A stretch of DNA of 18,023 bases, from positions 1 through 18,023 of the forward strand of contig NZ_JACRSV010000008.1 of NCBI RefSeq assembly GCF_014384905.1. The letters are read 5' to 3'. A model generated the notes under the pieces. The model worked only from the letters and a program-made list of their open reading frames with translations. It was not told the origin of the DNA and did no database searches. A program made the position numbers and the translations under genes. Every line of letters starts with the position of its first letter. The stretch's first letter is position 1. Below, one piece after another: positions 1-8,100 of this stretch. This stretch comes from Fumia xinanensis. GTDB taxonomy: Bacteria; Bacillota; Clostridia; Oscillospirales; Ruminococcaceae.

Positions 1-177
1 ACCGGCTGGCTGCAGCAGGGAAATACCTGGTATTACCTGAAAGACAGCGGAGCCATGGCAACTGGCTGGAACTGGGTAGGAAGCAAATGCTACTACTTTA
101 ACGCCAGCGGCAAAATGGCGGCTAACACCACCGTAGGCGGCTACAAGTTAGACGCTTCCGGCGCGTGGGTCAAATAA
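1..177 (+). CDS. C-terminal end of a cell-wall-binding-repeat surface protein (5' truncated)
   Basis: Frame 1 is open from the left edge to a TAA at 175-177 and gives 58 residues. They form two aromatic repeats of the choline-binding / putative cell-wall-binding type (GWLQQGNTWYYL, then a variant with CYYF) and a closing segment ending GAWVK. The same order and the same last five residues end the complete protein at 2148-8759. The missing upstream part is therefore probably another large modular exported protein of that family, held non-covalently to teichoic acid or other wall polymer. Its N-terminal content cannot be seen and a DUF4855-like domain is only a guess. The repeat assignment is firm because of the W-x-YY periodicity of about 20 residues. 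A terminator follows 56 bases after the stop. Confidence 0.85.
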   Translation, partial: TGWLQQGNTWYYLKDSGAMATGWNWVGSKCYYFNASGKMAANTTVGGYKLDASGAWVK

Positions 178-233
178 GATCAATTATCTATTTGCCGCGA
201 TAATATTTGTTAAGGTGATATAAATTCTAAAGT

Positions 234-262
234 AAAAGGCTCTGACGATTCAGAGCCTTTTT
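234..262 (+). terminator. Rho-independent terminator of the first surface-protein gene
   Basis: A perfect 12-bp stem, AAAAGGCTCTGA with TCAGAGCCTTTT and loop CGAT, is followed by T residues. It sits 56 bases after the stop at 177 on the same strand. Confidence 0.9.
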
Positions 263-332
263 ACTATGAATAATAGTATTCTTCCTCTATCTTCCTGGAA
301 AATGGTTTTATAGCTTCTTATCCGATTCCTGC

Positions 333-358
333 AAGCCCGCATGAAATGGGGCTTTTCT
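333..358 (+). terminator. Terminator-like hairpin in the left inverted repeat
   Basis: AAGCCC and GGGCTT pair, continued by CAT/ATG around a GAA loop with one bulged G, followed by TTTCTT on the plus strand. It would stop plus-strand transcription entering the XRE segment from the left. Confidence 0.6.
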
Positions 359-383
359 TATATCCAGCACTTTTTGTTTTACA

Positions 384-433
384 GCTTCCCACAAGATATT
401 TTTGCAAGTTGGGCGGGAAAAAGGCGGGATTTT
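384..433 (+). repeat. Degenerate direct repeat, left copy
   Basis: It begins CTTCCCACAAG and contains GGGCGGGA at 411-418 and AGGCGGGATTTT 11 bases later. The right copy at 1449-1506 has the same order and the same 11-base step. Paired short direct repeats near an element boundary resemble recombinase arm sites, but this is inference. Confidence 0.5.
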
Positions 434-628
434 GCTTTCTTCTCCAGCGGGTAAATCTGGTACACTGTCACGCCTTAGTAGCGCGTTTTCGGGGGTGCAG
501 TATTAAAGTATCATCTGCATACATTTAAGCCGCCACAAGCGGGATATATACTCCATTTCGGGCGGTCTAAACGTCGGCACTAAGGCCACGGATAGGCCGC
601 TGTTGTTTTAGCTTCTGTAAGGAGCGTA
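434..628. other. Non-coding stretch with no convincing gene
   Basis: I see no supported coding sequence here. The open frame at 346-528 has no ribosome-binding site and crosses both the terminator hairpin and the direct repeat. Short inverted segments such as CCGCC with GGCGG (about 531-568) suggest structure only. An AAGGAG at about 619-624 is not followed by a usable frame. Confidence 0.5.
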
Positions 629-715
629 GCCGCCCCGTTCCGGGGCGGTCATAGGGGCTTGGGGTGTGTCCCCAACAAGCAAGCACAAGGGTGTGTGCCG
701 TTGTGCCCTGCTTGC
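629..715. other. Cluster of three GC-rich hairpins downstream of the XRE gene
   Basis: Three consecutive structures are visible. CCGCCCCG (630-637) pairs with CGGGGCGG (641-648). TTGGGG (659-664) pairs with CCCCAA (670-675) around TGTGT. GCAAGCA (679-685) pairs with TGCTTGC (709-715), and an overlapping alternative is GCACAA (683-688) with TTGTGC (701-706). No T-tract follows on either strand, so these are not typical intrinsic terminators, although the last one lies only 17 bases beyond the end of the minus-strand XRE gene. Possible roles are a structured RNA end, an attenuator or an origin-of-transfer-like remnant. None is proven. Confidence 0.5.
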
Positions 716-731
716 CACTATTGTTTCGGGG

Positions 732-1091
732 CTAATGTTCTTTGGCGTCAGCGATATTTTCTCGGTGCTTTTGGAATGTTCGTATCATGTCTAGTATATA
801 GTCCTGTTCTTCCTCGGATAGTTCCTTAGCGGAGTTGTATATCTCTGAAAGCAGCCGGGCGCTTTTCTCCAAATTAGGATTAATTTCCATTTGCCCCTCA
901 CCGGACGTAAGCCAATTTTCATCAATCTGTAAAACATCACAAATTGCACGAATTACAAGCGCCTGTGGTTCGGTTTTTTCGTACTCGATATTAGATATGA
1001 CACCACGAGACACACCGATGGCACTGGCTAATGCGTCCTGCGTATACCCTTTAGATTTTCGAGCCTGTTTTAAGCGTGAGGCAAGATTCAT
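732..1091 (-). CDS. XRE-family helix-turn-helix transcriptional repressor
   Basis: This is a 119-residue cytoplasmic DNA-binding protein. Residues about 5-61 form a Cro/cI-type helix-turn-helix: RLKQARKSKGYTQDALA, then GVSRGVISNIE as the recognition region, and the WLTSGEG segment often seen after such domains in phage and mobile-element repressors. Residues about 72-119 form a charged C-terminal helix region containing LSEEEQDYILDMIR, probably for oligomerisation. The ATG at 1091 is supported by AAGGAGGTGG just upstream and a consensus promoter 25 bases further. That promoter's -35 lies inside a perfect inverted repeat, so autorepression is likely. The gene diverges from a small gene at 1255 that shares the C-terminal motif. 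Its targets are inferred to be the two divergent promoters. The family assignment is very secure; the biological role is not known. Confidence 0.93.
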   Translation of the reverse strand: MNLASRLKQARKSKGYTQDALASAIGVSRGVISNIEYEKTEPQALVIRAICDVLQIDENWLTSGEGQMEINPNLEKSARLLSEIYNSAKELSEEEQDYILDMIRTFQKHRENIADAKEH

Positions 1092-1115
1092 TATGCCACC
1101 TCCTTAGATAAGACT

Positions 1116-1143
1116 ATTATATCACACCAAAGTGTATTGTCAA
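1116..1143 (-). promoter_or_regulatory. Promoter of the XRE gene
   Basis: On the minus strand TTGACA (1138-1143) and TATAAT (1116-1121) are separated by 16 bases, with TG one base before the -10 (extended -10). Both boxes are perfect sigma-A consensus. Confidence 0.88.
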
Positions 1144-1150
1144 GACAATA
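1135..1150. promoter_or_regulatory. Probable repressor operator (inverted repeat)
   Basis: TATTGTCAAGACAATA is a perfect 7-bp inverted repeat around two bases and overlaps the -35 of the XRE promoter. The sequence GTCTTGACAATAC recurs at 1174-1186 over the -35 of the divergent promoter, as one good half-site plus a degenerate one. This arrangement fits coordinated repression of both promoters by the XRE protein. Confidence 0.7.
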
Positions 1151-1176
1151 TTGAATTGAAAAAGCAAAATAAGGTC

Positions 1177-1205
1177 TTGACAATACAAACAAAAGGTGCT
1201 ATTAT
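1177..1205 (+). promoter_or_regulatory. Promoter of the small gene at 1255
   Basis: TTGACA (1177-1182), a 17-base spacer and TATTAT (1200-1205), with TG one base before the -10. It points away from the XRE promoter and shares the GTCTTGACAATAC element at its -35. Confidence 0.82.
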
Positions 1206-1254
1206 GGATTCACAAAGCAAAGCAATGATTTATCAAAGCAAGAAGGTGTAAAAG

Positions 1255-1431
1255 ATGACAAAAGTCGAAGATGTGAAACGGCTGGACGCTATTGTTGATG
1301 GCGCAAGCAAACTCCCTGTTGAGAATCAGGAATATATCCTAACTACCATCAAAGGAATGCTGTTCACTCGAAATTTACTTTTGAAGCAGGCTGAACAACC
1401 CCGCCGTCCGCCGGAAGATCACCCGGCATAG
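1255..1431 (+). CDS. Small protein resembling the XRE repressor C-terminal segment, without HTH
   Basis: The frame runs ATG 1255 to TAG 1431 and encodes 58 residues. Support comes from AAGGTG at 1243-1248, six bases before the start, and a good promoter at 1177-1205. The protein has no signal peptide, membrane segment or helix-turn-helix. Residues 10-33 align without gaps to residues 81-104 of the neighbouring XRE repressor, with 10 identities in 24 positions by my count, including the core Q-x-YIL-x-x-I. The Pro- and charge-rich tail (about 48-58) looks disordered. The shared segment suggests a helical interaction surface, so the protein may pair with the repressor as a modulator or anti-repressor. 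That function is inference. It could instead be a generic short protein of mobile elements in Clostridia. I do not recognise a named family. Confidence 0.75.
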   Translation: MTKVEDVKRLDAIVDGASKLPVENQEYILTTIKGMLFTRNLLLKQAEQPRRPPEDHPA

Positions 1432-1448
1432 TACATAAGTCCACGTAA

Positions 1449-1506
1449 CTTCCCACAATCTTTCACAAGTCAATTTGTACAGTAGGGCGGGAATTGGGCG
1501 GGATTT
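1449..1506 (+). repeat. Degenerate direct repeat, right copy
   Basis: It has CTTCCCACAA followed by GGGCGGGA at 1485-1492 and again 11 bases later, matching the layout at 384-433. The distance between the first motif and the GGGCGGGA pair differs slightly between copies. Confidence 0.5.
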
Positions 1507-1530
1507 CGAAAGATTCATTTACCAACTGGT

Positions 1531-1559
1531 AAAGAAAAAACCCGTATTCATGCGGGTTT
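1531..1559 (-). terminator. Terminator-like hairpin in the right inverted repeat
   Basis: AAACCCG (1538-1544) pairs with CGGGTTT (1553-1559). The long T-tract (TTTTTTCTTT) follows on the minus strand, so it would stop minus-strand transcription arriving from the right. It mirrors the left-end hairpin. Confidence 0.65.
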
Positions 1560-1654
1560 GCAGGACTTCGGAAGCTATGGAAAAGAGGGAAAGTAATCTA
1601 TGAAGAATTATGTTTAATAAAATAGTGAAAAATAATCACTTAAATAAAAATCCA

Positions 1655-1683
1655 TAGAAGTTTTACTCAAAATAGAATATAAT
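1655..1683 (+). promoter_or_regulatory. Promoter P1 (repeat copy 1)
   Basis: TAGAAG (1655-1660), 17 bases, TATAAT (1678-1683). The spacer holds TTTTACTCAA, as in P2. The -35 is weak and the -10 is perfect. Confidence 0.5.
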
Positions 1684-1829
1684 CAAATATATAAGTTTAT
1701 ATTTTGATGACATAAACTACAAATTTTATTGAATCGATTTTCAAATTTATATATTTATTAGATTATTTTTGCTATGTAAACACTGTTTTTGGTAAAATAA
1801 TGAGAAATGATCAATTTATAAGAAAACTA

Positions 1830-1858
1830 TTGAAGTTTTACTCAAGGTGGGATATAAT
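1830..1858 (+). promoter_or_regulatory. Promoter P2 (repeat copy 2), probable main promoter of the 2148 gene
   Basis: TTGAAG (1830-1835), 17 bases, TATAAT (1853-1858), with TTTTACTCAA in the spacer. It would give a long leader of roughly 280 bases before the ATG at 2148. An AAAGGAGG at 2082-2089 is not close to a usable start. Confidence 0.6.
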
Positions 1859-1951
1859 AAAAATATAGGTTTAAAAAAAATATATTTTGACGGCATAATC
1901 CACAAATTTTATTAAAATCTGTTTTTAAATTTATATGTTATATCTGTTTTC

Positions 1952-1980
1952 ATTATATCTTGTTTTGAGTAAACTTGCAA
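1952..1980 (-). promoter_or_regulatory. Inverted third copy of the promoter element, pointing left
   Basis: On the minus strand TTGCAA (1975-1980), 17 bases, TATAAT (1952-1957), with GTTTACTCAA in the spacer at the same place as in P1 and P2. No gene lies in its path before the minus-strand terminator at 1531-1559. A short non-coding transcript is possible. Confidence 0.45.
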
Positions 1981-2147
1981 TAACTTTTTATCAAATTATA
2001 ATTTTTTAAAAAATAGAAATTGACAACATATAAATTGTAAAAAAATCATTAAATGTTTAAGTAACAACTGTTCTGAATATGAAAGGAGGCATCGGGGTTA
2101 ATAGTGAAATTTTCTTTACACCCGAAATATTAATAGGAGGTTAGGAT

Positions 2148-5100
2148 ATGAAAGCAAATATCCGAAAACGCAGACTGTCCATGTTGTTAAGCAGCCTGCT
2201 TGCAGTGACTTGTATTTTAGGCAGCATCCCGGTCAGTGCAGTTTCACCAAGGGCACTCATAAAAGAGAATATAGCCTTGGATTGCAGTTATGAGGCTTCT
2301 CCCTCTGCTCACGCCAGTTATCCTGATAGCGGCGGGAAGGAATTGACCGACGGGAATGTGGGTATCAACAGTTTTTACGACGGGAAATGGGCCGGCTGGT
2401 CCGGGCACGGAACAACACCAGTCGAAGTGACATTCGACTTGGGTTCTGTTCAAGCATTTTCGGAACTAGAAGCGGTTACACTGAATAATAACGCCGCCGG
2501 CGGAATTAAATATCCCCTTTCCATTCAATTTGATTATTCAGTTGATGGAACAAACTGGATTCCCGCCGTATCGGAGGAATTCCCTTCCGATGCGCCTGCA
2601 GATTCCGTGTATACCTATTCCTATGTCTTTCCAGAAGAAGTGGAAGGGCGGTACGTAAAATTAAGCTTTCCAGCCAATAGATGGGCCTTCTTCTCAGAAG
2701 TGCGAGTGATTCAGCTCAGAGAAGATCTGACTCCTACTGCGGAAGAACCTTCCATTCTGGAAGATCTTCCGGAAAGGCTTGAAAAACAGGAGGGTGATTC
2801 AGTCACATTATCTGTGGACGCCTCGGTTTCCGATGGCGGAACACTTTCCTACCAATGGTACAAAGGAAGTGACCCGGTAGGAGACGACAGCAGTTCCCTC
2901 ACTCTGGAGAACCTGACCCTGGACGACAGGGGCTCCTATTATGTAGTGATCACCAATACCAAGGACGATCTCACCGCGTCAGCGACTAGTACTACCTGTA
3001 CCCTTAATGTTGCGGCCCAACAGATCGACGCGAACAATGTCATTTCTTGTCTTCCCTATGTGACAAATCTGCGGGATGGCAACGCCAATCAAGGAACCGG
3101 AGACTTTGGCGACAACGACGATGTTTTCCGCTCCAAACTGACAGACGGCGAAAAGGCTCCCTATGGAGCCAGCTACAGTGCACGGCAATTTGTTTTGATG
3201 CACTGGCCGCTGAAAGAAGAGGAAAGAGTCGTACACATCAGCTTTGATTTCCAATCGCTGAAATCGTTCCAGCAGATTAATATTAGTGCGTGGGGGGGCG
3301 AAAGCGGCATCCATATTCCTTCTAACGCATTGATTGAGTATCAAAAAGAGGATGGAAGCTGGGCAGAGCTCTACAACGGCGCACTGCCTACCGCGGATGT
3401 GGCTTCGCATCAACAGCTGACGTATTTGGTGCCCGGCGGGCAATCAATAACCGCCAAGGGTATCCGCTTTGCCTTAACTGTGTCCAGTTATTGGATCTGC
3501 CTGGATGAAATTGAGGTTTTGGCAGAGGGCGACGGTACCGTTCCTAACATCAATCCTCCCACAGAGGTTGCTGACAAACCGGTTTTCAGTGAGGACTTAC
3601 CCGTCAGCTTGATTAAAAAGGTTGGGGATAAAATTACTTTGTCCGTCAATGCCACTGTCCAGGACGGCGGTACGCTCAACTATCAGTGGTATAAGGGGAG
3701 CAGCAAAATTGGTACAAATTCCAATACATATGAGATTGCCAGCGCGACGGAAGCGGACAGCGGATCTTACTATGTCATTGTGACAAATGCAAAAGATGGG
3801 TTATTCAATACAGCAGAGAGTACCAACTGCTTTTTGACAGTTCAGGATGCAGAAGACCCCGGCCCAGTTTCCGACAGTATCATCAAAGGGCTTACCTATA
3901 TAACATCCTATCGGGATGGTGATGCGGCTCAGGGCAAAGGTGATTTCCATGCGGACCACCCCGATGTGGGAAAAAGTCGCTTGACTGATGGACTGAAGGC
4001 CAATAAGTGGGGAGATACGGCGACTGTCGGCTACAATGCGGCCACAGCGAAAAAGCCTTTGGACATCACCTTCTCCTTTGGTGAAGCAAAAACCTTCCAG
4101 GAAATACAGATCGGCGCTTTTGGCGGCGATAGCGGCATCGGAATGCCCAGCGATATTCAAATAGAAATAAAAAACGGCGGTGAGGAATGGATTCCTCTGT
4201 ACAGGGGCAGCACTGTCGCCGACGGACCAGGGAAGCGCTATGTATTTACTTCTCTGTATGAAGCCGACATTACCGCCACAGATCTCCGCTTTACTATTGG
4301 TGCAAGTGGCTCTTGGATTTTCTTAGACGAGATTGAAGTCTTTGAGAAAGCCACCGGGCAAACGCCCTTTGCCGAGATGGAATTGAATTTCCAGCCGAAA
4401 AACAACAATTTGGCACTGGGACTGCCCTATGAGTGTTCTTATGAGGCATCGCCCTCTTATCCAGATACCAATCACACCGAACTGACTGACGGAAAGTACG
4501 CGACTACCAGCTATGCACATAGCTCGTGGGTGGGATTTTTAGATAATTCCAGCGTCAATCCGGTGGACATAACCTTTGATTTAGGGAAAATCACTTCCTT
4601 TGAAGAGATAAAATTCAACAACCTTCGTTCCGGAAGCGTTGGAATCAAGCTCTTCAAAAATATCCGCATCCAGGTTTCCAACGACAAGGAAAACTGGGAG
4701 GAACTGGTTTACTATGACGTTCCTGCAGCGACAGTAGAATCTCTATATTATCAATACAAATATACTGCCTATGAGCCCATCAGAGCTCGCTATGTACGCG
4801 TTTCCTTTGGGTTTTCCGGCTGGGGCTTTGTGGACGAAATCGAAATTTTGGCCCAGGCTGAAGGATTGGCGGATGTGGATAATAATTTAGCTCTTCATCG
4901 AAGCTATACGTCTCATCCTGATGCGGATCCTGCCCATCCGGATACTGCATCGCTGACAAAATTGACAGACGGCCGTACCGGAACTGCAGATATAACACAG
5001 CTGGCATGGGTTGGCTACCTAGCCGGAAGCGGAGACAACGAAATTGTCGTGGATCTGGGCAAGGAGGCTTCCTTTGAACAGGTAGGGGCCAGTTTCCTAA

Positions 5101-8100
5101 ACGATGCCGGCAACAATGTCTTGATACCTTTGCATGTAAATGTGTCCTATTCTTCCGACGGTAGTGCGTGGAAAGACTTTGCACAAAAGACACTGGATCC
5201 CATTGATTCGGACGAACCGGTTATTTATGCCTTTAAAGCAGATATTGCGTCAGCGGCAACTGGAAGATATGTAAAATTTTCCTTCCCAGCCTCAAGCCGC
5301 GTATTCCTCGATGAAATCGGTGTGTACGCCCATAAGGTAATTGTGGCCGATCCGGACGAGGCGGATCCGATGCCATTGGATACCAATGATATCGCAATTG
5401 GCAGCACCTACACTACTTCCATTGCTCCATCCAGTAAATATCCGGATAAGGGCAGTCAGCTGACCAATGGAAAACGCGCGAATCCTATTTACTCAGACGG
5501 CCAATGGGTGGGCTATCAACCTTCCAGCGGGGAAGAACAATTCACCATTACGTTGGATTTGGGCGCATCCAAGTCTTTCGAACAGGTCAAAATCGGATTT
5601 ATAGAGTCACTAGCGCAATTACTTAATGTATATATCCCCGAGGATATTACAGTAGAATACTCCGACAACAACTCCAGCTGGACGATTTACCAGGCCAAGA
5701 CTAAATTGGAGCGTCATGCGGGATATAATGTTTTGCGGTTCTATTCCGATCGGAATCCTGTGACGGCAAGGTACTTAAAATTCACTATGACTTTGCAGGG
5801 ACTCACTTTTATCGATCAAATCGAAGTGTTGAAGGAATTTGTTCCCGGAGTGGACTCTAGTATGGCCCCGGACAATGTCAAGTTGAAAAATTTGGTTCGC
5901 GGAAGCAGCAAAGTTGGCGTGTCCAGGCCGGCAGATTTCCGAAATGCGGTAGAAGTGTTAACGGACGGCCTTTACGGCGTCACCGGAAGTCAGTACGACC
6001 AAAATTGGATGGGCTTTAAAAAATCGTCCAACGAGCTAAACAACCACATTATGGTGGATTTGGATCTAACGGCTATGGGCTCTGTTTCTAAGGTTATCGT
6101 TCACTCCAGACACGACTCCAGCACAGGGATCACCACGCCCCAAAATCTGAAATTTTATGCCTCGTACAATATGAAAACATGGTCTTATGTCGCCGACTTT
6201 AGAGCTGTCCCCGATGAAAACGGCAAGATCGAGCTGGTCTGGGACGGTGCAATAGACGGCTTCAATGCTTCGGAAGAAGGTTCAAATGCAGTATACACTC
6301 GGTATATTCGCATCGAATTTGACACACCGGAAGACGGTTACGTTTATCTGGACGAAGTTCAAGTCTATGGAAAGATGGGAAAATGTTTTAATGCTTCTCT
6401 TTCCAAAGGAAGCGACGGCTTATACAATGTAGCGGCCGGAAAATCCTATGAAGTGTTACCGTTCAGAGGGTCCACACAGCATCCTGATATTGACAATCTG
6501 GAAATAACCGACCTGAATTTTGGTACGGAATCTTTGGAAGACTCCGCCTGGAGTGAGTTGAACCAGAACGAAATGCAGGGCAAAGACTACACGACCAGAT
6601 GGCCTATGAAACAAATTGTTGTTGATCTGGGAGATGTAAAAACTATTACAAAGACCCGTCTCCAGCTGACAGGCGTCTTCAATATGAACTTTAGGCGCCC
6701 CTGGGCGGTGTATACCTATGCCTCCATGGATGGCGAAACCTGGACGCCCTTATCCAGAAATTATACTGGCGGTATTTGGGGCAGCGGCTTTGCGGCATAC
6801 GGCTGGAACAATACCGACAGCAGTGGAACTGACCACGACCAGACCGGTGGAGCGGCAATGATGGCAGCTCGCTATGTGCGGGTTGACGTAGAACCTTGGA
6901 TTTCTGCGCTGGTTAGTGAGCTGGAAGTGTTCGGCTATGATGGACACCTGGAAGGGGCGGCAGTTGCAGAAAATGGACGGCTGCTTGAAGAAGGCCAGGA
7001 GTTTCAACATGTAGGCGAAAGTACCGGTGATATCAACGACTTGGTCCTCTGCTACAATGGATGGTATGGATTCGACGCTGAAAGCGGTAGATATAAAGGT
7101 AACTGGAATCGATCCGATTTTAGGCCTTACCTGACCTATATCAACGACCAGGGAAAAGCAGTCGATACCATGTTTGATGGGATTTTGCTGTTGGGACTGA
7201 GATCTCAGTATAAGAGAGAGTTCATGCAGACCAATGATTCTGAACATTTGCGGGAAGAAGACTGGTACTGGTATTTAGATAAGACTTTTGGCGAAGGCGG
7301 GGATGTAGATGAACTGAACGAGGCCGCTACAATTGCCGCCCAAGAGCTGAATGACCCGAATTATAAAGTGAAACTGGTGGTTATGGATCCCGGTATCTAC
7401 ACCAAATTCACAAAATTTGGATACTTGGGCGGAGACCATATGCTGAACTTCCAGGTAGATGCAGACTGGAAATACGCCTCCGACTGGTGGCTCAGCGAGG
7501 TGGAGAGAAGATTTAATGAAGGAAACTACGACCATGTAGAGCTTGCAGGGTACTATTGGCTGGATGAACAATATGGATTTGGTGAGACCCTGTGGTATCA
7601 GAAATACCATCAGCAGTGGATCCATGACCATGGCTATAAATTCTATTGGATTCCCATGTCTCCTGCTAATGGCTATCTTTGGGGACATGACGTAGGTTTT
7701 GATGCAATTGCATTCCAGCCCGGTCATTACTTTACCAATGCGTTTGAGCCGGAAAAGAAAGGCTACCTGGGCACAGGATATGTGGAAAATTGTATTGGCC
7801 TTGCAAGCTACGGCAATATGACCATTGAATTTGAAATGGATGGTGCGACTTTTACAGATCATTTCAAATATAATCAATTCCTCGACTACCTCAATGCAGC
7901 ACAAATGAACGGAATTGGCGAGCCTAGCGTGTACCGCGTTTGGTATCAGGATGTAAAAGCGGTTTTGAATACGGCATACTCTGGTAATGAAACGGTGCGT
8001 TCACTTTACGACTATATGTATCAGCTCAAAAATGGGCAATATGAGGTACAGCCTTATATTTCTCCAGATGATTTGGGCGATGGCCCCAGGTTGTTTGAAA

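Larger units (their letters stand above)
311..1577. mobile_element. Putative insert or remnant bounded by inverted, terminator-bearing ends
   Basis: The left end (311-360) and the reverse complement of the right end (1529-1577) share TAGCTTC, then CCTGCAA, then CCCGCATGAA and a T-rich tail, so they form an imperfect inverted repeat of about 45 bp. Just inside lie degenerate direct repeats built on CTTCCCACAA and doubled GGGCGGGA motifs (384-433 and 1449-1506). The cargo is an XRE repressor, a divergent small gene and a set of hairpins. No transposase, integrase or relaxase is visible, so this is at most a remnant, a non-autonomous element or a regulatory island. It separates two related surface genes. 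The boundaries are by-eye estimates and mobility is inferred. Confidence 0.4.
1615..1960 (+). repeat. Degenerate tandem duplication of about 175 bp upstream of the 2203-residue protein gene
   Basis: Two AT-rich copies (about 1615-1778 and 1793-1960) share, in order, GAAGTTTTACTCAA, ATATAAT, ATATTTTGA, CATAA, CACAAATTTTATT or a one-base variant, and TTTATAT blocks. The -10 boxes of the copies are 175 bases apart. No gene is present in this stretch. Confidence 0.65.

Noticed and set aside
346..528. Open frame of 60 residues on the plus strand
   Set aside because: It starts inside the left terminator hairpin, crosses the direct repeat, has no ribosome-binding site and matches no recognisable protein.
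2020..2048. TTGACA at 2020-2025 as a promoter closer to the 2148 gene
   Set aside because: No acceptable -10 box lies 16-18 bases downstream.
2082..2133. Leader peptide of 9 codons starting GTG at 2104 after AAAGGAGG
   Set aside because: The ribosome-binding site is about 14 bases from the start, too far, and the peptide has no telling composition.
3047..3247. Plus-strand open frame in another register of the large gene
   Set aside because: It overlaps the continuous, domain-supported frame of the 2148 gene and has an Arg-rich out-of-frame composition.
7275..7904. Minus-strand open frame of 209 residues
   Set aside because: It is antisense to the DUF4855-like region of the 2148 gene, with no ribosome-binding site or recognisable domain.
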